Shown: one piece after another, positions 25,883 to 34,281 of the stretch
How the letters are laid out: every line of letters starts with the position of its first letter
Position numbering within the stretch: the stretch's first letter is position 1
From: an uncultured Erysipelotrichaceae bacterium
Lineage (GTDB): Bacteria; Bacillota_I; Bacilli_A; RF39; UBA660
DNA length: 37,974 nucleotides
Assembly (NCBI GenBank): GCA_902779035.1
Contig: CACZAH010000006.1
Span: 1-37,974 of the forward strand
Direction: 5' to 3'
Program-made: the position numbers and the translations under genes
Notes under the pieces: generated by a model
The model's input: only the letters and a program-made list of their open reading frames with translations
Database searches by the model: none
Told to the model about the DNA's origin: nothing

Positions 25883-25898
25883 TGTTTCACGTGAAACA
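25883..25898. promoter_or_regulatory. parS site 1 (tadA-dnaX gap)
   Basis: TGTTTCACGTGAAACA is identical to the consensus parS site bound by ParB/Spo0J for chromosome segregation. It lies between tadA and the dnaX ribosome binding site. Confidence 0.9.
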
Positions 25899-25908
25899 TG
25901 CGTAATAT

Positions 25909-26325
25909 CTATCTTTTTTTCTTAAAGAATGAATTTAACATTTCTTTCATTTGATATTTATCATTCATCTGAATTACTTCTATTTTACTATTTTTGAGTA
26001 ATTCAGTACAACCAAATTTTTCATTTTTAACTAAATAATATATCTTCTTAATTCTCGACTGAAGTATTGCACCGCAACACATCATACAAGGTTCCATTGT
26101 ACAGTATAAAATGCATTTATCTAAATGCCAACTACGTAATTTTTTACAAGCTTTTTCTATTGCAATTAACTCTGCATGTTTTACTGAACAATGTTTATAC
26201 TCTTTTTGATTATATGCTTTTGCAAGTACTTCACCATCACAAGTAATTACTGCTCCTACTGGTACGTCGCCTTTTCCTTTTGCTTTTATAGCTTCATTAA
26301 CTGCAATATTCATAATATCTTGCAT
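25909..26325 (-). CDS. tadA: tRNA-specific adenosine deaminase
   Basis: Converts A34 to inosine in tRNA-Arg(ACG). The zinc/catalytic motif HAE (H50, E52) and PCMMC (C80, C83) are as expected for a cytidine/adenosine deaminase fold. Length is 138 residues. AGGAGG lies upstream. It sits beside the SRP RNA gene and dnaX, as in Bacillus. Confidence 0.95.
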   Translation of the reverse strand: MQDIMNIAVNEAIKAKGKGDVPVGAVITCDGEVLAKAYNQKEYKHCSVKHAELIAIEKACKKLRSWHLDKCILYCTMEPCMMCCGAILQSRIKKIYYLVKNEKFGCTELLKNSKIEVIQMNDKYQMKEMLNSFFKKKR

Positions 26326-26346
26326 TTTAATCCTCCTAACATACTA

Positions 26347-26362
26347 TGTTTCACGTGAAACA
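26347..26362. promoter_or_regulatory. parS site 2 (upstream of tadA)
   Basis: TGTTTCACGTGAAACA within the 22-bp palindrome 26344-26365, between the SRP RNA terminator and tadA. Confidence 0.9.
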
Positions 26363-26375
26363 TAGAAAATTCTAT

Positions 26376-26453
26376 AAAAAAAGCACACACGCTTAGGGAT
26401 TCTTAAGGCTGCTGTCTTCCAACTCTGACCTGATTCGAATATAAGTGTTGTGC
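26376..26453 (-). ncRNA. ffs: signal recognition particle RNA (small bacterial type)
   Basis: The minus strand contains CAGGTCAG, then the apical GTT-GGAA-GAC hairpin with its GGAA tetraloop, then AGCAGCC. These are the conserved helix 8 elements that bind Ffh. Outer arms pair: about 26442-26453 with 26383-26395. A run of seven T residues at the 3' end acts as terminator. A TTGCAA-17-TATATT promoter lies upstream. The RNA is short, about 75-80 nt, without the Alu domain found in Bacillus. Exact ends are estimates. It lies between gyrA and tadA, a common position in Bacillota. Confidence 0.85.
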
Positions 26454-26459
26454 ACAAAT

Positions 26460-26488
26460 AATATACTATAAATAATTAATATTTGCAA
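26460..26488 (-). promoter_or_regulatory. promoter of the SRP RNA
   Basis: The minus strand reads TTGCAA (26483-26488), 17 nt, TATATT (26460-26465). Initiation would fall near 26453, agreeing with the start of the predicted RNA stem. A parS site lies 7 bp upstream of the -35. Confidence 0.65.
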
Positions 26489-26495
26489 CTAAAAA

Positions 26496-26511
26496 TGTTT
26501 CACGTGAAACA
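26496..26511. promoter_or_regulatory. parS site 3 (upstream of the SRP RNA promoter)
   Basis: TGTTTCACGTGAAACA, exact consensus, 7 bp upstream of the SRP RNA -35 hexamer. The remaining sequence to the gyrA terminator (26512-26655) is AT-rich and shows no gene. Confidence 0.9.
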
Positions 26512-26655
26512 TATAACACTAACTCTTACACAATAACAACTTTTACACCTTATCAAAGTATTTAATTTCATTAAAATGTTATCTAAATTAAGTTATTGTT
26601 AAAGAAATAATTAAATTGAAATTCATTTATCTATTTTATAAATATATATTATTCA

Positions 26656-26685
26656 AAAAAGACAATCTGGTAAAATTGTCTTTTT
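26656..26685 (-). terminator. terminator of gyrA
   Basis: An 11-bp perfect stem AAAAAGACAAT / ATTGTCTTTTT with T-rich flank, about 17 nt past the gyrA stop codon. Confidence 0.85.
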
Positions 26686-26701
26686 ACAAATACAATGCTT
26701 T

Positions 26702-29284
26702 TTACTGTTCTTCTGACAATGTTTCACGTGAAACATTGTTATCAACATTAATTTCTGCTTCTTTAACACTATCTAAATTAGAACCATCGTCATCAATATT
26801 ATTGTTTTCATCCTCTTCCTTGTCAATTAGAGTAATAGTACTAACTTTTTGATTATCCTTTAGATTAATCAACTTAACACCCTGAGCAACTCTTCCAGTA
26901 GTAGAAATTTGTTCAATGCTAACTCTTATAATAATTCCGCTATCAGTAACAATCATTAAATCTTCAGTACCACTAACACTCTTGAATGCAACAATACTTC
27001 CATTCTTTTCAGTAACATTAAGAGCCTTAACACCTTTACTACCACGATGAGTTAAACGATATTCTTCAACATCAGTTTTCTTACCAAATCCTTTTTCAGT
27101 AACAACTAATATTTGTTTTCCTGGTTCTGATATTTCACATCCAACAACAAAACCATCTCCAACATCAATTCCTTTAACACCTGATGCAGTACGACCCATA
27201 ATTCTAATTTCAGATTCATTAAACCTAATCATACGTCCATTAGAAGAGGCAATCAATATTTCATTATTTCCCAAAGTATTTTTAACATCAACTAATTCGT
27301 CGTTTTCTTTTAATGTAATTGCAATCTTACCATTATTTCTAATACTATTAAATTCGCGAACATTTGTTCTTTTGACTAAACCAGATTTAGTAGCAAATAC
27401 ATAATATCCTTCATTAGAATCATTATCAACTTTAAGCATAGCTGTAACTTTTTCATCTTTTTCAATAGGAATCAAATTAATAATAGGTAATCCTTTAGAT
27501 TGTCTACTATATAAAGGCACTTCATAACCTTTTAGTCGATAAACTTTGCCAGTACTTGTGAATATCATTAAGTAATCGTGAGTAGTCATTGAAATAATTC
27601 TATCTACATAATCTTCTTCGTTAGTAGACATACCTTTAATTCCTACTCCACCTCTATTTTGTGCTTTATAATTATCATTTAAAGTACGTTTGATATAGCC
27701 ATTATTTGTTAATGTAACAACAATATCTTCAACTGGAATAAGAGATTCATCATCGATATAATCAATTGCAGTCATATCAATACTAGTTCTTCTCTCATCA
27801 CCAAATTTTCGCTTAATTTCTAACATTTCTTCTTTAATTATACTCATAACTTTCTCATTAGAAGCAAGAATTGACTTTAATTCTGCAATTTCTTCTAATA
27901 AAGCATTTAATTCAGATTCAATCTTATCACGTTCTAATCCAGTTAATCTTCTAAGACGCATATCTAGAATACTTTTAGCTTGAATCTCCGATAAACCAAA
28001 TTTAGCCATTAATTTTTCTTGCGCTTCTTCATCAGAATTAGAATTTCTAATAATACTTACCACTTCATCAATATTATCAAGGGCAATTTTTAAACCTTCT
28101 AATATATGTACTCTAGCCTCATCTTGTTCTAGATCATACTTAGTTCTTCGAATAATTACTTCTTTTTGATGATCTATATACTTAGAAATAATATCTTTTA
28201 ATCCTAAAGTTCTAGGAGTACCATTATCAATAACAAGTAATATAATACCATAATTAATTTGAAAATTAGTATGTTTATAAAGATTATTAAGCACAACTTG
28301 AGCATTAGCATCTCTTTTAAGGGTAATTGTAATCTTTACTCCATCTTTTAAATCAGTATGATAATCAGATATTCCCTCAATTACCTTGTTATGAACAAGT
28401 TCTGCAACTTTGTTCTTTAATTCTAATGTATTAACACCATATGGAACTTCTGTAATTATTATCTGACTATGATTATTCTTTTCAACAATATCAGCCCTAC
28501 TTCTGATAGTAATACTTCCACGTCCTGTTTCATAAGCCTTCCTTATACCTGAATTACCAAGTATTATACCACCTGTAGGAAAATCTGGACCTTTAATATG
28601 TTCCATTAATCCTTGTGTATCAATATCTGGATTATCGATATAAGCAACACAACCATCTATTACTTCTCCTAAGTTATGTGGTGGGATATTTGTAGCCATA
28701 CCAACTGCAATACCCATAGATCCATTTACAAGAACATTAGGAAATCTTGAAGGAAGTACGGTAGGTTCAGGTGATGTCTCATCAAAGTTAGGCATCATAT
28801 CAACTGTCTTTTTCTTTATATCTCTAAGCATTTCAAGTGAAATCTTAGAAAGTCTTGCCTCAGTATAACGGTAAGCAGCAGCTCCATCACCTTCAATATT
28901 ACCGAAATTTCCATGACCATCAACCATCATATATCTTTGATTAAAGTCTTGCGCAAGTCTAACCATTGCCTCGTATATAGATGAATCTCCATGTGGATGA
29001 TAGTGTCCCATAACATAACCAACTGTAGTTGCTGATTTTTTATGTGGCTTATCAGGAGTATTTCCCTCTTCAAACATTGACCATAGTATTCTTCTATGAA
29101 CTGGTTTTAATCCATCTCTTAAATCCGGAATTGCACGTGATGTAATAACACTCATTGAATAATCCAAGAAAGAATCCGATATTTCCTTTACTATATCATT
29201 TTCCGCATGCGAATCTCTTTCATGAAATGTACCACCATATTCATTAGTATCTTCAGTATTATTCTTTATTTCTTCATTTTCCAT
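26702..29284 (-). CDS. gyrA: DNA gyrase subunit A
   Basis: Breakage-reunion subunit of gyrase. SRAIPDLRDGLKPVHRR near residue 50, the active-site tyrosine in AAYRYTEARLS (about 130), and GYVMGHYHPHGDSSIYEAM are present. The C-terminal beta-pinwheel carries the GyrA-box-like NRGGVGIKG at about 560. The protein ends in an acidic tail (DKEEDENNNIDDDGS). Length is 860 residues. GGGGGTG precedes the start, 13 nt after gyrB. Oddly, a parS site is built into the last codons and is read as NVSRET. The gyrB-gyrA unit is probably read from the recF promoter. Confidence 0.98.
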   Translation of the reverse strand: MENEEIKNNTEDTNEYGGTFHERDSHAENDIVKEISDSFLDYSMSVITSRAIPDLRDGLKPVHRRILWSMFEEGNTPDKPHKKSATTVGYVMGHYHPHGDSSIYEAMVRLAQDFNQRYMMVDGHGNFGNIEGDGAAAYRYTEARLSKISLEMLRDIKKKTVDMMPNFDETSPEPTVLPSRFPNVLVNGSMGIAVGMATNIPPHNLGEVIDGCVAYIDNPDIDTQGLMEHIKGPDFPTGGIILGNSGIRKAYETGRGSITIRSRADIVEKNNHSQIIITEVPYGVNTLELKNKVAELVHNKVIEGISDYHTDLKDGVKITITLKRDANAQVVLNNLYKHTNFQINYGIILLVIDNGTPRTLGLKDIISKYIDHQKEVIIRRTKYDLEQDEARVHILEGLKIALDNIDEVVSIIRNSNSDEEAQEKLMAKFGLSEIQAKSILDMRLRRLTGLERDKIESELNALLEEIAELKSILASNEKVMSIIKEEMLEIKRKFGDERRTSIDMTAIDYIDDESLIPVEDIVVTLTNNGYIKRTLNDNYKAQNRGGVGIKGMSTNEEDYVDRIISMTTHDYLMIFTSTGKVYRLKGYEVPLYSRQSKGLPIINLIPIEKDEKVTAMLKVDNDSNEGYYVFATKSGLVKRTNVREFNSIRNNGKIAITLKENDELVDVKNTLGNNEILIASSNGRMIRFNESEIRIMGRTASGVKGIDVGDGFVVGCEISEPGKQILVVTEKGFGKKTDVEEYRLTHRGSKGVKALNVTEKNGSIVAFKSVSGTEDLMIVTDSGIIIRVSIEQISTTGRVAQGVKLINLKDNQKVSTITLIDKEEDENNNIDDDGSNLDSVKEAEINVDNNVSRETLSEEQ
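26720..26735. promoter_or_regulatory. parS site 4 (inside the 3' end of gyrA)
   Basis: TGTTTCACGTGAAACA, within a longer palindrome CAATGTTTCACGTGAAACATTG. It lies entirely in coding sequence. Confidence 0.9.
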
Positions 29285-29296
29285 CTAAAACACCCC

Positions 29297-31219
29297 CTAT
29301 ATATCCAAATTCTTGACATACTGTGCATTTTCTTCTATAAAATTACGTCTAGGTTCTACTTCTTCACCCATTAATTTTCCAAACATTGCATCTGCTGCAA
29401 CACAATCATCTACCGTAATTTTCCTTAAAACTCGTTTATTTATGTCCATAGTTGTTTCATTAAGTTCTTCTGCATCCATCTCTCCTAAACCTTTCATACG
29501 AGCAATTTCTGCCCTATTTCTAACGTTTTCAGAAAGAGTTGAAAGATATTCTTCTTTTTCTTTCTCATCAAGTACATATTTACGAGTTTTACCATGCATT
29601 ATTCTAAATAATGGGGGTTGAGCAGCATAAACATGTCCAGCTTCAACAATTGGTCTAAAGAACCTATAGAATAAAGTAAGTAATAATACACGGATATGTG
29701 AACCATCAACATCGGCATCGGTCATGATTATTATTTTGTCATATCTTAATTTATCTAAATTAAATTCATTACCAATTCCTGTACCAAATGCAGTTATAAT
29801 TGTTCTAATTTCTTCATTTCCAAGTGCCTTATCAAGTCTAGCTTTTTCTACATTTAATATTTTACCACGTAAAGGAAGAATAGCTTGAGTCATTGAATCT
29901 CTACCTTTTTTAGCAGATCCACCTGCTGAATCTCCCTCGACTATAAATATTTCAGATACTTTAGGATCTTTACTCTTACAATCAGATAATTTTCCAAAGA
30001 AATTAGTTGTGGCTAAATCACTCTTTCTAGTTATTTCCCGAGCTTTTTTAGCTGCATTTCTAGCTCTACATGCAAGTTGCGCTTTTTCAACAATTATCTT
30101 TGCTTCATCAGGGTTTTCAAGTAAAAATTTCTCAAATCCTTCACTAAATACACTATCAGCTAGTTTTCTAACCTCACTATTTCCCAAGCGTCCCTTAGTT
30201 TGACCTTCAAATTGTGGATTAGGATGCTTACAAGATACAATCATAGTAAGTCCTTCTTTAACATCGTCTCCAGTTAAAGATTCATCTTTATCTTTAATAA
30301 TCCCTGATTTCTTACCATAACTATTAATTACGCGAGTAAGTGCTCTTTTAACTCCATCTTCGTGTGTACCACCATCGTGCGTATTTATATTATTAACAAA
30401 TGAATAAATATTATCATTATATCCATTAGTATATTGTAGAGCAACTTCAAACATTACTCCGTCTTCTTCACCTTCTAAATGGATAATATTCTCATGAATT
30501 GGTGTTTTTTCCTGATTAATAAACTTAACATATTCAGAAATACCACCTTCATAAACAAATGTCTCACCAGTAGTATCCTCATCGTCTCTATCATCTCTAA
30601 GAGTAATTCTAAGACCTTTATTAAGGAATGCTAATTCACGAATTCTTACCTTTAACGTATTATAATCGTAGATATCTGTATCAAATATATCTGGATCTGG
30701 TTTAAATGTAACACTCGTACCAGTTCTCTTTATATCACAATCTCCAATTACTTTTAAAGGTTCAATAGTGTGTCCTCCATTTTCAAAACGAATAAAGTTA
30801 ACTTTACCATTTTTATAAACAGTTACCTCTACCCAAGAAGATAACGCATTAACTACTGATGCACCTACTCCGTGTAGTCCACCAGATACCTTATATCCAC
30901 CACCACCGAATTTTCCTCCAGCGTGAAGTACCGTATATACAGTCTCAACGGTACTTTTCTTAGTTTTTGGATGTATATCAACAGGTATACCACGTCCATC
31001 ATCTTTTACTGTTATAGAATTATCTTTATTAATAATTACTTCAATGTTATTACAATAACCAGCTAAAGACTCATCAATGGCATTATCAACTATTTCCCAA
31101 ACTAGATGATGTAACCCTTTTACATCAGTTGTACCAATATACATACCAGGTCTTTTTCTTACTGCTTCTAATCCTTCCAATACTTGTATATCGGAAGCAT
31201 CATAATGTTCTTCTGTCAT
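29297..31219 (-). CDS. gyrB: DNA gyrase subunit B
   Basis: ATPase subunit of gyrase. [13 protein letters not shown] and [13 protein letters not shown] are the GHKL ATP-binding motifs. [21 protein letters not shown] forms the lid region. [10 protein letters not shown] and [12 protein letters not shown] are the Toprim acidic motifs. Length is 640 residues. GGGAGG lies upstream, and the start overlaps the end of recF by 20 nt, so recF-gyrB are coupled. Confidence 0.98.
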   Translation of the reverse strand: MTEEHYDASDIQVLEGLEAVRKRPGMYIGTTDVKGLHHLVWEIVDNAIDESLAGYCNNIEVIINKDNSITVKDDGRGIPVDIHPKTKKSTVETVYTVLHAGGKFGGGGYKVSGGLHGVGASVVNALSSWVEVTVYKNGKVNFIRFENGGHTIEPLKVIGDCDIKRTGTSVTFKPDPDIFDTDIYDYNTLKVRIRELAFLNKGLRITLRDDRDDEDTTGETFVYEGGISEYVKFINQEKTPIHENIIHLEGEEDGVMFEVALQYTNGYNDNIYSFVNNINTHDGGTHEDGVKRALTRVINSYGKKSGIIKDKDESLTGDDVKEGLTMIVSCKHPNPQFEGQTKGRLGNSEVRKLADSVFSEGFEKFLLENPDEAKIIVEKAQLACRARNAAKKAREITRKSDLATTNFFGKLSDCKSKDPKVSEIFIVEGDSAGGSAKKGRDSMTQAILPLRGKILNVEKARLDKALGNEEIRTIITAFGTGIGNEFNLDKLRYDKIIIMTDADVDGSHIRVLLLTLFYRFFRPIVEAGHVYAAQPPLFRIMHGKTRKYVLDEKEKEEYLSTLSENVRNRAEIARMKGLGEMDAEELNETTMDINKRVLRKITVDDCVAADAMFGKLMGEEVEPRRNFIEENAQYVKNLDI

Positions 31220-32330
31220 CTTTTACCTCCCTATTTAATCTATCTAACTTAATTTTTCCATATTCTATTCTAAATATTTTTGCTTTAGATAGAATATCTT
31301 TATTAAAACTATTTAATGATACAGCAGTAATAATTACTTGCAAATCTCTACTTAAATAGTTTAATAAATTATTATTTTTAATTTCATCTATTTCACTAAA
31401 TACATCATCAAGTAATAAAATTGGTGTAGAATTCTTCCATTTTTTAAATATCTCTATTTCAGATAACTTTAAAGTAAGTACTGATATTCTCATTTGTCCT
31501 TGAGATCCATATAGTTTCAAGTTAAAATCACCTAAATAAAACTCAAAATCATCTTTATGAACACCATAAAATGTTGATAAAAACTTATATTCAGAATCAT
31601 ATTTATCTTTAAATACTTCTAATATCTTATTTTTATCATAATCATACTCACTATAATCTAAATTAGGTTTATACACAATTTTAAAACCAGATAGTCCTGT
31701 TATATTTTTAAATATCTCAGATGCATAATTATTAATTCTTTCTATAAATTTCTTTCTAATTTTAAATATTAATATATCTTTTTCAATTAGAAAAGAAGTA
31801 ATAATATCATAATAATTAATATCCAACGCACCACTTTTTATATAGTCATTACGCATTTTAAGTATTTTCTCATACTCACTAAGTAAAATATAGTAATTAC
31901 TATATAATTGTGATAACTCAGTATTTAAAAACTTTCTCCTAACTAACGGTGGACCTTTTATTATATCTAAATCATCTGGAGTAAATAAAATAGTATTCAT
32001 GACAGATATATAACTACTTACTTTTGTAATCTCACTATCATCAAGTATCATACGTTTCTTAATATTATCATAACTGATATTAAGAGTTGTATCTAACTTA
32101 CTATTTTTAAGTATTCCTTTAATATTAAAGAATTTTCTATCTTTCATAATTAAGTCTGTATCATAGACATTTCTAAAAGTATTAGTAAGAGCAAGAACAT
32201 ATATGCTTTCAAGCAAATTTGTCTTACCTTGTGCATTATTTCCATAAATAATATTAATACCTTTATTAAATGATATTTTAAGACTCGAATAATTTCTAAA
32301 ATTCTTTAATTCTACTCTTTTTAGATACAT
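31200..32330 (-). CDS. recF: recombination and replication repair protein RecF
   Basis: SMC-like ATPase recognising gaps and promoting RecA loading with RecO/Rec[16 protein letters not shown] (about residues 30-44) is the Walker A motif. [15 protein letters not shown] is the ABC signature. [12 protein letters not shown] is Walker B. Length is 376 residues. AGGGG precedes the start. It has its own extended -10 promoter because comK is inserted upstream. Confidence 0.97.
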   Translation of the reverse strand: MYLKRVELKNFRNYSSLKISFNKGINIIYGNNAQGKTNLLESIYVLALTNTFRNVYDTDLIMKDRKFFNIKGILKNSKLDTTLNISYDNIKKRMILDDSEITKVSSYISVMNTILFTPDDLDIIKGPPLVRRKFLNTELSQLYSNYYILLSEYEKILKMRNDYIKSGALDINYYDIITSFLIEKDILIFKIRKKFIERINNYASEIFKNITGLSGFKIVYKPNLDYSEYDYDKNKILEVFKDKYDSEYKFLSTFYGVHKDDFEFYLGDFNLKLYGSQGQMRISVLTLKLSEIEIFKKWKNSTPILLLDDVFSEIDEIKNNNLLNYLSRDLQVIITAVSLNSFNKDILSKAKIFRIEYGKIKLDRLNREVKDDRRTL

Positions 32331-32417
32331 ATTTGTACATCCCCTGTATTAATTTTTATATTTAGTTTCAAAATAAATGAAATTAATATTATCTGGTATA
32401 CCTATACAGACATACCT

Positions 32418-32426
32418 ATTATATCA
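32418..32426 (-). promoter_or_regulatory. extended -10 promoter of recF-gyrB-gyrA
   Basis: The minus strand has TG-A-TATAAT (-10 at 32418-32423), directly after the comK terminator. The downstream leader contains GGTATACC and GGTATG elements similar to the comK palindrome. Confidence 0.5.
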
Positions 32427-32435
32427 CAAAATAGG

Positions 32436-32466
32436 CACTAAAAAAAGAAATTATTACATTTCTTTT
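32436..32466 (-). terminator. terminator of comK
   Basis: A 9-bp stem AAAAGAAAT / ATTTCTTTT overlaps the comK stop codon and is followed on the minus strand by a run of T residues. Confidence 0.7.
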
Positions 32467-32903
32467 ATTCTTTCATACAATTTTGTCTTAAGAAGTGATG
32501 CTCGATAATATTGATTATTAAGTAAATAGTATGAAATTGGTAAAACCATACTTTTTCCATTATTAAATACAACTCTACTACCCTTGCCATATTTTTCAAT
32601 TTCTCTAATTTGATTAAAAGATAACCAAATAGATTCTTGAGTACGAACAGAAGATGTTGGAAAGAATATAATCTTTCTTGACTCTTCAATTATTATTGGA
32701 TACTTAGTCTTTAAACCAGTTAAAGATTTAGTTCCTTCACATCTACCTGCATATGAACTACCATAGAATACACAATTATATTTAATGATATTGTTTGTAG
32801 TATCAGATACTTCATACTCTGCATCTTCTTCACAAACAATAGAGACATCTTTTCCACAAGGACGAATCACTTGTGTTGCTTCATTAATCTCGTATTCAGT
32901 CAT
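32454..32903 (-). CDS. comK: ComK-family competence transcription factor (short form)
   Basis: Homologue of ComK, the master activator of competence in Bacilli. Segments that match Bacillus ComK in order are: CVFYGSSYAGR (residues 44-54), FFPTSSVRTQESIWLSFNQI (80-99), and FNNGKSMVLPISYYLLNNQYYRASLLKTKLYERI (113-146). At 149 residues it stops right after the region equivalent to RTKFQDRI. It lacks the C-terminal tail that in Bacillus holds the MecA-binding FMLYP peptide. A terminator follows at once, so this is not a recent truncation. The gene occupies the yaaA position between dnaN and recF and has its own promoter region. Its Shine-Dalgarno GGGGG lies next to a palindrome. The family call is firm; the activity of the short form is inferred. 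Confidence 0.9.
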   Translation of the reverse strand: MTEYEINEATQVIRPCGKDVSIVCEEDAEYEVSDTTNNIIKYNCVFYGSSYAGRCEGTKSLTGLKTKYPIIIEESRKIIFFPTSSVRTQESIWLSFNQIREIEKYGKGSRVVFNNGKSMVLPISYYLLNNQYYRASLLKTKLYERIKEM

Positions 32904-32908
32904 AATAT

Positions 32909-32940
32909 CCCCCTTTCTTGGTATACTGTTATACCAGGGG
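32909..32940 (-). promoter_or_regulatory. palindrome over the comK -10 and Shine-Dalgarno
   Basis: Minus strand: CCCC, TGGTATA, ACAG, TATACCA, AGAAA, GGGG. The 7-bp arms are perfect and the outer CCCC can pair with the GGGG of the comK ribosome binding site. The same segment holds a TG-G-TATAAC extended -10 (32928-32933). It may therefore be an operator, or an RNA hairpin that hides the ribosome binding site if transcription starts further upstream. Confidence 0.5.
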
Positions 32941-32944
32941 ATTT

Positions 32945-32971
32945 AGTCGTATTTTGTCGAATTATGTCTAT
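32945..32971. promoter_or_regulatory. three Spo0A-box-like elements upstream of comK
   Basis: AGTCGTA (32945-32951), TGTCGAA (32955-32961) and TGTCTAT (32965-32971) repeat at exactly 10-bp steps (7-bp box, 3-bp gap). TGTCGAA is the known 0A box; the flanking two match it at 5 of 7 positions. The centre box, read on the minus strand, supplies a -35-like TCGACA 21 bp from the TATAAC. That wide spacing resembles the 22-bp gap in the Spo0A-activated spoIIG promoter. Confidence 0.6.
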
Positions 32972-32986
32972 ATGTTCAAAAATTGT

Positions 32987-33010
32987 AAAAAAAAGGCTAA
33001 AATTGCCTTT
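32987..33010 (-). terminator. terminator of dnaN
   Basis: The minus strand has AAAGGC, a 7-nt loop and GCCTTT followed by a run of T residues, overlapping the dnaN stop codon. It separates dnaN from comK. Confidence 0.75.
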
Positions 33011-34130
33011 AAAATGTCCTAATTGGTAATATTAGTTGAATTAGAGAATCACTATCTACATTTTTGATAATAATAGGTTTAATTTCTCCATTAAAGCATA
33101 ATTCAATCTCTTTACTGTTAAATACTTTAATTGCATCCATCATATATTTAGAACTAAATGAGATATTTAAATTCTTATTTTCATTATTAACAATATTTAT
33201 ATTTTCTTCTACATTACCTATTTCTGGAATATTAGATGTAATTTTAGCTTTATTACTATCAATGAATAGATTAATGATATTTTTCTCTTCTTCATTAGTA
33301 AGTAGTGATGCTCTATCTATTGCATCATAGAAATCATCAAGTTTTACTTTAATAGTAAGTGAATATTCATTTGGAATAAGTTTATCTGTTGCCGGATAAT
33401 TACCATTAATCAATCTAGACATAATTACTAAGTTATTACATTTGAATATTACTTTATTAGAGAAAATGTGTATTTCTATCTTTTCATTATCCTCAGGAAT
33501 CATACGTGATGTTTCAACAAGATTCTTAGATGGAACAACAATATTAACATTGTTATCCACATTTTCATTAAGTTTAATAGTTTTTTTAGATAATCTATAA
33601 GAATCAGTTGCAGTACACTCTAATACATCTTTATTAATTTTAAAATTAATACCAGTAAGTATTGGACGTGATTCTTGCGTAGATGTTGAAAAGATTATCT
33701 GATTAATCATTGTCTTAAATGTATTTTTATCAAGCTTAATAGGATTCTTTGAATATTCTAAGTCAATATTAGGAAATTCATTTGCTTGATTACAATTAAG
33801 TTTAAAAGATGAATTAGTAGTAGTAATTAATACTTGTGAATCAACTACTTCTTCAATAGTAATAATTTCATTACCAAGTTTTCTTATAATTTCATATATA
33901 TATCTACCTGAAATAACTAATTCTCCTAATTCTATAATCTCAGTAATATCTTTTTTATCGATAAATGATTTAATTGCAAACTCATTATTAGTACTTAATA
34001 AGTATAAACCTTCTTCTTTAAGATCAAATTTTATACAATTAAGTATTGGAATTAAGTTTTTAGAAGATACCCCTCTTATTACATAGTTCAAGTTTTCCAC
34101 AAGAACATTTTGTTTAATTCTAATTTTCAT
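33009..34130 (-). CDS. dnaN: DNA polymerase III beta subunit (sliding clamp)
   Basis: Ring-shaped processivity factor of the replicative polymerase. The three-fold repeated clamp domains extend over 373 residues. Recognisable parts are TGINFKI..LECTATDSYRLSKK (about 174-196), PSKNLVETSRM (about 210-220) and the C-terminal LILPIRTF. It follows dnaA, as is nearly universal. AAGG lies upstream of the ATG. A terminator at the stop codon ends the dnaA-dnaN unit before comK. Confidence 0.97.
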   Translation of the reverse strand: MKIRIKQNVLVENLNYVIRGVSSKNLIPILNCIKFDLKEEGLYLLSTNNEFAIKSFIDKKDITEIIELGELVISGRYIYEIIRKLGNEIITIEEVVDSQVLITTTNSSFKLNCNQANEFPNIDLEYSKNPIKLDKNTFKTMINQIIFSTSTQESRPILTGINFKINKDVLECTATDSYRLSKKTIKLNENVDNNVNIVVPSKNLVETSRMIPEDNEKIEIHIFSNKVIFKCNNLVIMSRLINGNYPATDKLIPNEYSLTIKVKLDDFYDAIDRASLLTNEEEKNIINLFIDSNKAKITSNIPEIGNVEENINIVNNENKNLNISFSSKYMMDAIKVFNSKEIELCFNGEIKPIIIKNVDSDSLIQLILPIRTF

Positions 34131-34281
34131 ACCAAAACCTTCTTTCTTTCATATTTATTATATATATTATTATTATTAATGTCAATAATGTTCATAACTT
34201 AGTTTATCCCTTAGAATATAAGGGCTCAGGTGATGTGTATAAAATGTGCATAACTGTTCATAACTTGTGCATAAGTCATGT
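34131..34281. other. dnaA-dnaN intergenic DnaA-box array (second part of the origin)
   Basis: Boxes all read in the same orientation: TGTTCATAA at 34189, TGTGTATAA at 34234, TGTGCATAA at 34245, TGTTCATAA at 34255, TGTGCATAA at 34266. The last four start 10-11 bp apart, so they face the same side of the helix. Three match TTATNCACA; two are the TTATGAACA variant. Two further perfect boxes are in dnaA coding sequence nearby (34361 and 34545). Confidence 0.8.

Noticed and set aside
32465-32689. Open frame overlapping comK on the same strand
   Set aside because: It overlaps a clearly conserved ComK homologue in another frame and has no independent ribosome binding site.
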